Shown here: positions 1 through 5,806 of the stretch, in pieces | How the letters are laid out: the number at the start of each line of letters is the position of its first letter | How positions within the stretch are numbered: the stretch's first letter is position 1 | The notes under the pieces: generated by a model | What the model was told of the DNA's origin: nothing | The model's database searches: none | The model's input: the letters and a program-made list of their open reading frames with translations, nothing else | Assembly (NCBI GenBank): GCA_028696435.1 | Contig: JAQVHC010000056.1 | Coordinates: forward strand, 1-7,996 | Length of the DNA stretch: 7,996 nucleotides | Source: Actinomycetota bacterium | GTDB lineage: Bacteria; Actinomycetota; Humimicrobiia; Humimicrobiales; Humimicrobiaceae | Reading direction: 5' to 3' | Program-made: the position numbers and the translations under genes

Positions 1-104
1 CATTTTGTAATTGCGGAAGTAAGCGTTGTTTTACCATGGTCCACATGGCCTATTGTTCCTATGTTTATATGAGGCTTTGTTCTTTCAAATTTTTGTTTAG
101 CCAT
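1..104 (-). CDS. tuf: Elongation factor Tu, N-terminal fragment (cut by window edge)
   Basis: EF-Tu is the GTPase that carries aminoacyl-tRNA to the ribosomal A site in the cytoplasm. Only the first 34 codons are inside the window. The reading MAKQKFERTKPHINIGTIG followed by HVDHGKTTLTSAITK is the near-invariant EF-Tu N-terminus. It includes the P-loop GHVDHGKT at residues 19-26, which binds the GTP phosphates. The ATG at 102-104 is preceded by a good ribosome site (AGAAAGGA, 111-118) at 6-nt spacing. The gene lies 39 nt downstream of tRNA-Met on the same strand and is probably co-transcribed with it from the promoter at 286-314. The sequence matches EF-Tu rather than EF-G, IF-2 or SelB. Nothing can be said of the rest of the gene. 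Confidence 0.97.
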   Translation of the reverse strand, partial: MAKQKFERTKPHINIGTIGHVDHGKTTLTSAITK

Positions 105-143
105 AATATATCCTTTCTCTGGTTAAAAAGTTCTTATAAAATC

Positions 144-219
144 TGGTAGCGGTGATTGGATTTGAACCAATGACCCCACGGTTATGAACCGTGTGCTCTA
201 ACCACTGAGCTACACCGCC
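144..219 (-). tRNA. tRNA-Met (anticodon CAT), elongator type
   Basis: The 76-nt gene folds as a full cloverleaf. The acceptor GGCGGTG pairs with CACCGCT (a G-T wobble at 1-72), with discriminator A and an encoded CCA. The D stem is GCTC/GAGC, the anticodon stem CACGG/CCGTG around TTCATAA, and the T stem ATTGG/CCAAT around TTCAAAT. The anticodon stem lacks the three G-C pairs of initiator tRNA and the acceptor has no 1-72 C-A mismatch, so this is an elongator. A tRNA-Ile2 (lysidine-modified CAT) is possible in principle, but the GGCGG acceptor is typical of elongator Met. It sits directly upstream of tuf. Confidence 0.95.
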
Positions 220-285
220 ATTCAGGTCTTATTAATAATCAAGTGTAATTATAGTTAATTTTTATTATTTTAAAAGTAACCATAG

Positions 286-314
286 ATTTTATAAAAGAAG
301 ATTTTCTGTGTCAA
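286..314 (-). promoter_or_regulatory. Sigma-70-type promoter for tRNA-Met-tuf
   Basis: Reading the minus strand, TTGACA (309-314) is separated by exactly 17 nt from TAAAAT (286-291). That is 6/6 and 5/6 to consensus at ideal spacing. Transcription would start near 279, about 60 nt before the mature tRNA-Met 5' end at 219. A second TATAAT (248-253) lies closer to the tRNA but has no recognisable -35 box. The strength fits a stable RNA and EF-Tu unit. Confidence 0.7.
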
Positions 315-355
315 TTATAATTCCTATTTCTACACAGTGTAAATTCATATATGAC

Positions 356-379
356 TATAAAAGATTTCTATCTTTTATA
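356..379. repeat. Perfect 10-bp palindrome with 4-nt centre
   Basis: TATAAAAGAT (356-365) and ATCTTTTATA (370-379) are exact reverse complements around TTCT. The element is 42 bp upstream of the -35 box of the minus-strand tRNA-Met-tuf promoter and about 100 bp upstream of the putative plus-strand promoter. Neither strand has a T-tract after the stem, so a terminator is unlikely. An operator or an RNA hairpin is possible. Most pairs are A-T, so the fold itself would be weak. Confidence 0.55.
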
Positions 380-460
380 CCGAAAACCTATAAAAACTCT
401 TAAAATATGACAATTCTTAATATATCCTGTAAAATAGATTTTCATATCACAAAAAATAAC

Positions 461-497
461 TTTCAACAATAAAGAATTTCCTTATACTAATTATACT
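461..497 (+). promoter_or_regulatory. Possible promoter of the plus-strand operon, with a tandem -10-like repeat
   Basis: TATACT occurs twice (483-488 and 492-497) because the 9-mer TTATACTAA is directly repeated at 482-499. Each copy is 5/6 to the -10 consensus. The only -35 candidate is poor: TTTCAA at 461-466, 16 nt before the first copy. The position is right for the operon, giving a leader of roughly 40 nt before the ATG at 539. A weak, activator-dependent or alternative-sigma promoter remains possible. Confidence 0.35.
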
Positions 498-538
498 AAG
501 ATAGTAAAAGGAAACTGGATAAAAAGGATTTGAATAAT

Positions 539-778
539 ATGAAATATTTTAAAACTTTTATTAAGGTTTTCTGTGTTATTGGTATATTTATTTTTATTTT
601 TCCCAGAACACTTTTTGCATATCTTGATCCAGGTAGCGGGAGCTATATCATTCAAATGATTATTGCCCTGGTAATTGGTGGCACATTTGGAATAAAAGTT
701 TTCTGGCGTAAAATTTATCAATTTTTTAATAACCTATTTTCAAGAGCAAACAAAAGCGATGGTGATGGGAAAAACTAA
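539..778 (+). CDS. Small two-helix membrane protein with YLDPGSGS motif (function unknown)
   Basis: This 79-residue protein has a hydrophobic helix at residues 8-27, the motif YLDPGSGS at 28-35, a second hydrophobic helix at about 36-55, and a basic then polar tail ending in SDGDGKN. The first helix ending in LFA could be a cleaved signal peptide or an anchor. Small proteins with a (Y)LDPG(S/T)GS motif followed by a helix are familiar from bacterial genomes as uncharacterised proteins, and the motif would lie at the outer membrane face. A longer frame begins at TTG 530, but AAAGGA (523-528) would then be only 1 nt from the start. The ATG at 539 has 10-nt spacing and is preferred. The gene overlaps the next by 20 bp, implying translational coupling and a shared role. 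The role is not known; an accessory subunit of the envelope enzyme two genes downstream is a guess. Confidence 0.75.
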   Translation: MKYFKTFIKVFCVIGIFIFIFPRTLFAYLDPGSGSYIIQMIIALVIGGTFGIKVFWRKIYQFFNNLFSRANKSDGDGKN

Positions 779-2150
779 AGAATATGTCCCCGGCTCTTTT
801 AGAGACCCGTGCGGATTTCTCTTCTACAGGAATAACATTATATATCGTCAGGTAAATAATACTTATAGAGAAAATTATGACCATCTTATAAGTTCCGGAC
901 TCTATGATAAACTTGTCCGCAGTAAATTATTGATCCCACATGAAGAAGTCAACATTAAAGCCCCGGAAGCTGAAAAATCATATAAAGTGATAAAACCCGA
1001 ACCCATATTATTCATATCATATCCTTATGAATGGTGTTTCAGCCAATTAAAAGATGCAGCTCTTACTACTTTAAAAATACAGAAGATGGCTATGGATTTT
1101 GGAATGACACTGAAAGATTGTAGCGCCTATAATATACAGTTTAAAGATGGGAAAGCTATACTTATAGATACACTTTCATTTGAAAAATATATAGAAGGCC
1201 AGAGCTGGGTTGCTTACAGGCAGGCATGTCAACATTTTCTGGCTCCGCTGGCACTAATGAGTTATAAAGATGTAAGGCTCAGCCAGCTTTTCCGCATATA
1301 TATTGATGGTGTGCCTCTTGACCTGGCGAGCTTGCTCCTTCCAGTCTCTACCAGATTTAATGCATCACTTCTTTCACATATACACCTTCATGCCAGAAGC
1401 CAGAAACATTTTGCAGACAAGAAAATAAAAATCGACAGTCATAAAATGAGTCGTTTTGCCTTTTTAAGTCTTATAGATAATCTTGAGTCCATTATAAGAA
1501 AAATGAAGTGGCGGGCTGCAGGAACTGAATGGGCAGATTATTATAAAGATATTAATTATTCCGCAGAAGCATTCGAAAATAAAAAAGAAATTGTTTCCAG
1601 CATGCTTGAAGAAACAGATACAAATATACTCTGGGACCTTGGAGCTAACGATGGACTATTTAGCCGCATTGCATCAAGCCGGGGAATATATACAATTTCG
1701 TTTGACGTTGACAATGCCGCAGTTGAAAAAAATTATCTCAGGAGCATTAAAAATAATGAAACTCACATCCTTCCCCTGCTTGTAGACCTAATTAACCCCA
1801 GTCCCGCAATTGGCTGGGAAAACAAAGAAAGGCTTTCTCTTATTGAGCGCGGACCTGCAGATACAGTTTTTGCACTTGCTCTCATTCACCATCTTGCTAT
1901 CTCGAATAATTTGCCTTTCTATAAAATAGCAGATTTCTTTTCCTCCATCTGTAAGTGGCTGATTATAGAATTCGTTCCCAAGGACGACTCTCAGGTTCAG
2001 AGGTTATTATCTACAAGAAAAGATATTTTTCCCTGCTATACAAAACAAAATTTTGAGTATGAATTCTGCCAGTATTTCAATATAAAAAGAATAGAAAAAA
2101 TTAAAGATTCCAGGAGAACTTTATATCTTATGCAAAAGAAGGGTACTTAA
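759..2150 (+). CDS. NoeA-like SAM-dependent methyltransferase with kinase-like N-terminal region
   Basis: This 463-residue protein has no membrane segments. The C-terminal half carries a Rossmann methyltransferase core: motif I LWDLGANDGLFS (291-302) binds SAM, an acidic strand end FDVD (315-318) would contact the SAM ribose, and TVFALALIHHL (369-379) occupies the motif IV/V region. The overall arrangement resembles proteins annotated as nodulation NoeA-related methyltransferases. The N-terminal part resembles a small-molecule kinase: a glycine-turn strand pair DPCGFLFYRNNIIYRQV (16-32), then LKDCSAYNIQFKDGKAILID (118-137), with D120, N125 and D137 placed like the catalytic loop and DFG aspartate. 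It may phosphorylate or merely bind its acceptor. The start is uncertain: ATG 759 and ATG 765 both lie inside the upstream gene and neither has a strong ribosome site. The stop is 1 nt before the next start. The substrate is unknown; a glycan or lipid-linked sugar is an inference from context. Confidence 0.8.
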   Translation: MVMGKTKEYVPGSFRDPCGFLFYRNNIIYRQVNNTYRENYDHLISSGLYDKLVRSKLLIPHEEVNIKAPEAEKSYKVIKPEPILFISYPYEWCFSQLKDAALTTLKIQKMAMDFGMTLKDCSAYNIQFKDGKAILIDTLSFEKYIEGQSWVAYRQACQHFLAPLALMSYKDVRLSQLFRIYIDGVPLDLASLLLPVSTRFNASLLSHIHLHARSQKHFADKKIKIDSHKMSRFAFLSLIDNLESIIRKMKWRAAGTEWADYYKDINYSAEAFENKKEIVSSMLEETDTNILWDLGANDGLFSRIASSRGIYTISFDVDNAAVEKNYLRSIKNNETHILPLLVDLINPSPAIGWENKERLSLIERGPADTVFALALIHHLAISNNLPFYKIADFFSSICKWLIIEFVPKDDSQVQRLLSTRKDIFPCYTKQNFEYEFCQYFNIKRIEKIKDSRRTLYLMQKKGT

Positions 2151-2151
2151 A

Positions 2152-3681
2152 TTGAAAAAGAGTATCACAATACATCCATTTTTACTCGGACTGTTCCCGG
2201 TTTTTTTTCTCTACTCTCATAACATAGGGCAGTTAAAGTTTTCTGAAACTTTCCTGCCTTCTGCAATTATATTAATATCTACATCACTTATTATGTTAAT
2301 TCTATGGTTAATATTAAAAAGAGATATTGAAAAGGCAGCTATTATAACTTCCACTATCTTGATTTTATTTTTTTCATATGGCCACATTTACAGGCTGATT
2401 CAAGGCTGGAAAATAGGAAATATTTTAATTGGAAGGCACAGATACTTAATGATTGTATTGTTAATTTTATTTGCTCTGATTGTTTATTTTACTGTAAAAG
2501 CACATAAAGATCTTCGCAATCTAACAAATTTTTTAAATATAACTGCAATAGTCTTATTGCTTATCCCCATCATCAATATTGGAATTTTTAAAATTGAAAC
2601 AATGAATGTAGAAAAAGATTCCCATATTGCAACTGCCGGGGAAGAAGTTTATAAGCTGGAAAGCCCTGACGATTATCCCGACATTTATTACATAATCCTG
2701 GATGGCTATGCCAGCTCAAATACTTTGAAAGAAATTTATAATTATGACAACAGTGAACTTGACAACTATCTCCAGGAAAAAGGGTTCTTCGTTGCTTCTA
2801 AGAGTACCAGTAATTATCCGAATTCCTTCCTTTCCATGGCTTCCTCATTAAACATGGAATATATTAATTATTTAAGTGACAAACTTGGCGAAGAATCAAA
2901 TGACAGGACTATTCCTTATAATATGATTGAAAACAACAGAGTAATGAACTACTTAAAAGCCCGTGGCTATAAGATTATTCACTTCAGTTCGGGCTGGGGC
3001 CCCACAAATTATAATCAATATGCTGATCTAAATATAGAGATAAGTTATACAAGATGGAGTGAGTTTAATACTCTTCTCATTCAAACCACGATGCTTGAAC
3101 CCTTTGAAAATAAATTTTTCCAGGATGTAGGCAGAAGGAGAGTTATTAATACTTTTAATGGACTTGCTGAAGTTAGTAAAATGGAGGGCAAGAAATTTAT
3201 TTTTTCACACATAGTCTGCCCTCACCCACCATACCTTTTCGACAGAGAAGGAAATGCTGTTCCGGATAAAGATTTTGACATGAATAACTGGGGTTTCGAG
3301 CAGAAAGAGTATTATCTTGACCAATTAATTTATATTAATAAGGAAATAAAAAAGCTTATAGACAACATACTTATTGAATCAGAGAATCCCCCGATTATAA
3401 TATTGCAGGCAGACCATGGTCCACGAAATACTTTTATAGACGGGCAATATCCAACTGATGACATGTTCAGAGAGGGATTCAGGATACTCAATGCTATATA
3501 TATTCCAGGTGATAATTATGAGCTTTTTTACGATTCGATTACTCCAGTTAATACTTTCAGATTAATATTTAATACGTGTTTTGGTGAAAACTTTCAACTG
3601 TTAGCAGATAAAAATTATAATTCCTTTGAATTTGCGCCCTATCAGTTCACAGATGTAACCGAAATTGTTAGCTATAGGTAA
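2152..3681 (+). CDS. Membrane-anchored alkaline phosphatase/sulfatase superfamily enzyme
   Basis: This 509-residue protein has about five hydrophobic N-terminal helices (roughly 8-22, 35-55, 61-76, 97-115, 129-146) and a large domain that should face outside the membrane. The layout is like lipoteichoic-acid synthases and lipid-to-glycan phosphoethanolamine transferases. Superfamily metal-site signatures are visible: PDIYYIILDGYASS (176-189) with D184, HIVCPHPPY (353-361), and QADHGPR (419-425) with the D421-H422 pair. The nucleophile would lie in SNYPNSFLSMASSLNMEY (220-237), most likely S225. It could be a sulfatase, phosphodiesterase or phosphoglycerol/phosphoethanolamine transferase; a classical CxPSR sulfatase motif is absent. 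The start is TTG with AAGAAGGG 8 nt upstream (2136-2143). The next Met is at residue 48, inside a helix, so TTG is the better choice. It is the last gene of the trio and ends inside the 3' end of the opposing PAS/HD-GYP gene. Confidence 0.8.
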   Translation: MKKSITIHPFLLGLFPVFFLYSHNIGQLKFSETFLPSAIILISTSLIMLILWLILKRDIEKAAIITSTILILFFSYGHIYRLIQGWKIGNILIGRHRYLMIVLLILFALIVYFTVKAHKDLRNLTNFLNITAIVLLLIPIINIGIFKIETMNVEKDSHIATAGEEVYKLESPDDYPDIYYIILDGYASSNTLKEIYNYDNSELDNYLQEKGFFVASKSTSNYPNSFLSMASSLNMEYINYLSDKLGEESNDRTIPYNMIENNRVMNYLKARGYKIIHFSSGWGPTNYNQYADLNIEISYTRWSEFNTLLIQTTMLEPFENKFFQDVGRRRVINTFNGLAEVSKMEGKKFIFSHIVCPHPPYLFDREGNAVPDKDFDMNNWGFEQKEYYLDQLIYINKEIKKLIDNILIESENPPIIILQADHGPRNTFIDGQYPTDDMFREGFRILNAIYIPGDNYELFYDSITPVNTFRLIFNTCFGENFQLLADKNYNSFEFAPYQFTDVTEIVSYR

Positions 3682-5132
3682 GGCTTTAAATCAACCTCGA
3701 ATTTAAACTTTTTATTTTTAACAACCCTGTTGCAAGCATCAACAACATCCCTGTCATATAATTTTCCTTTACCTTTATTAATCTCCTCAATAGCTTTATC
3801 AATACCCAGAGCAGGTCTGTAGGGTCTGTGAGAAGCCATAGCCTCTACTACATCAGCAACTGCAAGTATTTTTGCCTCTAACCTTATGTCTTTATCTTTA
3901 AGCCCCAGGGGATAACCTGAACCATTAATTCTCTCATGATGCTGGAGAACAATGTCAGCTATAGGCCAGGAAAAATCTATTCTCTTTAACATGTCATAGC
4001 TCAATTTTGGATGAGTTTTCACCATATCATATTCTATTTCTGACAACCTTCCCGGTCTTGTTAAGATTGATGCAGGTAGATTTATCTTTCCAATGTCATG
4101 AATTAGTGCTGCTACTCTTATTGATTCTACCACATTACTATCCAGCCCCATTTCAGATGCAATAGCAACAGCCAGCTGCGCTACCCTTTTCTGATGACCG
4201 GCAGTATATGGATCTCTTACTTCAACAATTGAAGCCAGAGTATAAATTATATCGTTTAAAGTTTTTTTAAGTTTTTCGTAACTTTCCTTAAGTTTTTCTT
4301 CGGTTTCTTTTCGCTGTGTTATATCTCTTACTATCCCCTCATAACATACAGGTTTTCCATCCTTGCGAACCACTCTTGAGTTAATCTCTACAGTTATTAC
4401 TGAGCCATCTTTTCTCTTAAGTTGTGTTTCGAATATCCTGTCTCTTTTATCAGGTGTTGGCCTGTCATTTTTTCTCAGGTACAGCTGTGTAGGAATATCT
4501 ATTTTAAGAAGTTCTTCCTTACTATCATATCCAAGCATTCTAATTAAAGCAGGATTTGCATCAATATATTTTCCTTCAAGAGTTGTACGGTATATTCCAT
4601 CAAGAGAATTTTCAAATAATAAGTGGTAACGTTCCTGACTTTCTATGAGTTTCTCTTCGGTCTTTTTAATAGCAGTTATATCTGTAAAAATCAGTCTTAA
4701 TCCTGTTATTTCACCTTCGTTATTTAAAATATAATCAGGATGAATCACCGAAGTAAATGTTGAGCCATCTTTTTTTCTGACTTCATAAACTGGCCAGGTT
4801 AGCTTTTCTCCTTTGATAAGTTTATTAAAATCAGTTTTAAGCTTATGTTTTCCCTGTGGAACTACTATCTTATCTATATTAAACCCTTTATTAATTTCGT
4901 CTTCCGTATAACCTGTTTTTTCAAGCATTTTTTTACTGGCATAAATAATCGTCCCATTCAGATCTGCCTCTATTACTATCCTGTTTAATTTTTCCGTCAG
5001 CTCCCTATTTTTTTCATGACCATTATTAAACATAAATTCCTTATTTTTAGGATTCTTAACAGTTCTATGATTTCTGGTTTCCATAAAATTAGCTTTTTTT
5101 GAGTTTATCGGCTTAACAGATTTCCTATTCAT
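3672..5132 (-). CDS. PAS-PAS-HD-GYP protein, probable cyclic-di-GMP phosphodiesterase
   Basis: This 486-residue protein has no membrane helix, so it is probably a cytoplasmic sensor. A basic tail (1-40) is followed by PAS 1 (about 44-155, ending LIFTDITAIKKTEEKL), PAS 2 (about 166-280, with NPALIRMLGY at 193-202 and ending GIVRDITQRKETEEKL), a short helical linker, and the HD-GYP domain (about 295-470). The domain retains the expected metal ligands and signature: H313 in AGHQKRV, H345-D346 in HDIGK, H374, HHERINGSGYP (398-408) and D427. It should hydrolyse c-di-GMP to pGpG/GMP under PAS control. PAS ligands are not evident. No receiver or GGDEF domain is present. The start ATG 5132 has a weak GAAAG site at 7 nt; M34 (codon at 5031-5033) has AAGGA 4 nt upstream and is an alternative that still keeps both PAS domains. 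It opposes the plus-strand operon and overlaps it by 10 bp. Confidence 0.9.
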   Translation of the reverse strand: MNRKSVKPINSKKANFMETRNHRTVKNPKNKEFMFNNGHEKNRELTEKLNRIVIEADLNGTIIYASKKMLEKTGYTEDEINKGFNIDKIVVPQGKHKLKTDFNKLIKGEKLTWPVYEVRKKDGSTFTSVIHPDYILNNEGEITGLRLIFTDITAIKKTEEKLIESQERYHLLFENSLDGIYRTTLEGKYIDANPALIRMLGYDSKEELLKIDIPTQLYLRKNDRPTPDKRDRIFETQLKRKDGSVITVEINSRVVRKDGKPVCYEGIVRDITQRKETEEKLKESYEKLKKTLNDIIYTLASIVEVRDPYTAGHQKRVAQLAVAIASEMGLDSNVVESIRVAALIHDIGKINLPASILTRPGRLSEIEYDMVKTHPKLSYDMLKRIDFSWPIADIVLQHHERINGSGYPLGLKDKDIRLEAKILAVADVVEAMASHRPYRPALGIDKAIEEINKGKGKLYDRDVVDACNRVVKNKKFKFEVDLKPYL

Positions 5133-5500
5133 TATTTTACTTTCAAGTTAAGTTTAAATATAAGTATTTGCTATTCTATAATAAAAAAATTACTTTTTCA
5201 AACACTTCAGCTTAATAATTCTAATAATTAATAGTACAAACCTGTCTTTAAAGAGCAATTTATAAAAATAAACAAGATTTTTTATCTGGATTCAGTAGAT
5301 TTTCCACCAATATTTTTTTAAAGGTTACACTTATATTATTTGAAATTTTGAAATGACTCTTTAATTTTTATTTTTTAATGCCCTGCAATGTTTTCTTCTG
5401 TTTTTAACAGACTTTAATATATTGTTGCTATTATTGCAAAAATTGTCACGGAATTACTAATTACTAAAGATTTATCCTTATATATTGCAAACATTTAAAC
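5133..5500. other. A/T-rich spacer between the PAS/HD-GYP gene and tRNA-Thr(GGT)
   Basis: I see no gene on either strand. The spacer holds the putative HD-GYP promoter (5173-5201) and a perfect 6-bp hairpin TCTGTT/AACAGA with a TTT loop (5397-5411), about 90 nt after the tRNA-Thr(GGT) 3' end. That hairpin has no T-tract and is too weak to call a terminator. No other clear intrinsic terminator for the tRNA transcript is visible here. Confidence 0.5.
5173..5201 (-). promoter_or_regulatory. Promoter of the PAS/HD-GYP gene
   Basis: On the minus strand TTGAAA (5196-5201) and TAGAAT (5173-5178) are spaced by 17 nt, each 5/6 to the sigma-70-type consensus. Transcription would begin near 5166, giving a leader of about 35 nt before ATG 5132. 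The A/T-rich background lowers confidence. Confidence 0.5.
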
Positions 5501-5576
5501 TGGAGCCCGCGATCGGACTTGAACCGATGACCTTTTCCTTACCAAGGAAATGCTCTACCGCCTGAGCTACACGGGC
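5501..5576 (-). tRNA. tRNA-Thr (anticodon GGT)
   Basis: The 76-nt cloverleaf has acceptor GCCCGTG/CGCGGGC (one G-T pair), D stem GCTC/GAGC, anticodon stem TTTCC/GGAAA around TTGGTAA, T stem ATCGG/CCGAT around TTCAAGT, and an encoded CCA. It reads ACC and ACT threonine codons. It is the last tRNA of the Thr-Tyr-Thr group on this strand, and 139 bp of spacer separates it from tRNA-Tyr. Confidence 0.96.
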
Positions 5577-5578
5577 AT

Positions 5579-5717
5579 CATAAATTTTAATATCTGATTG
5601 ATTCCGGTTGCAATTGTAAGGTATTTACTGGAGTACTTCTCTAATCACCTATAAAAATTTATAAATTCACTGTTCTAATATATAAAAGCATTCACAAAAT
5701 AAACTTTAAAATTTATG
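5579..5717. repeat. 12-bp inverted repeat bounding the tRNA-Thr/tRNA-Tyr spacer
   Basis: CATAAATTTTAA (5579-5590) and TTAAAATTTATG (5706-5717) are perfect reverse complements, 115 bp apart. They almost exactly bound the spacer between tRNA-Thr(GGT) and tRNA-Tyr, and the right arm ends inside the encoded CCA of tRNA-Tyr. The arms are nearly all A/T, so chance occurrence is quite possible. In the precursor RNA they could pair and loop out the spacer. Confidence 0.4.
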
Positions 5718-5801
5718 GTGGAGGGAAGAGGATTCGAACCTCTGTAGGCATTCGCCGGCAGATTTACAGTCTGCTCCCTTTAACCACTCGGGCACCCCTC
5801 C
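5716..5801 (-). tRNA. tRNA-Tyr (anticodon GTA)
   Basis: The 86-nt class II tRNA has a long variable arm, as expected for bacterial tRNA-Tyr. The acceptor GGAGGGG pairs with TCCCTCC, with one G-T pair at the inner end. The anticodon loop is CTGTAAA between GCAGA and TCTGC, the T stem is AGAGG/CCTCT around TTCGAAT, and the discriminator is A followed by encoded CCA. It lies 5 nt downstream of tRNA-Thr(TGT) and must share its transcript. Confidence 0.96.
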
Positions 5802-5806
5802 ACTTA

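Larger units (their letters stand above)
220..538. other. Divergent A/T-rich spacer between tRNA-Met-tuf and the plus-strand operon
   Basis: No convincing gene is present on either strand; the open frames lack ribosome sites and any recognisable protein. The spacer holds the tuf-side promoter (286-314), the 10-bp palindrome (356-379), a duplicated TTATACTAA (482-499) that could serve as the -10 region of the operon, and the ribosome site AAAGGA (523-528). Confidence 0.6.

Noticed and set aside
491..721. 76-codon open frame on the minus strand opposite the small membrane protein
   Set aside because: It lies antisense to a better-supported gene, has no ribosome site, and its Asn/Lys/Ile-rich translation matches no protein pattern I recognise.
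1591..1785. 64-codon plus-strand open frame inside the methyltransferase gene
   Set aside because: It is a different frame across the SAM-binding motif I coding region; the methyltransferase frame is clearly the real one.
3908..3938. Asn instead of Asp in the HD-GYP signature (HHERINGSGYP)
   Set aside because: This substitution is common in functional-looking HD-GYP proteins and does not touch the metal ligands, so it is not evidence of inactivity.
4363..4629. 88-codon plus-strand open frame inside the PAS/HD-GYP gene
   Set aside because: It is antisense to the PAS 2 coding sequence, and its Ser/Leu-rich translation is the usual shadow of a charged helical protein.
5397..5411. TCTGTT/AACAGA hairpin as terminator of the tRNA transcript
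   Set aside because: The stem has only two G-C pairs, there is no T-tract on the minus strand, and it is about 90 nt beyond the tRNA 3' end.
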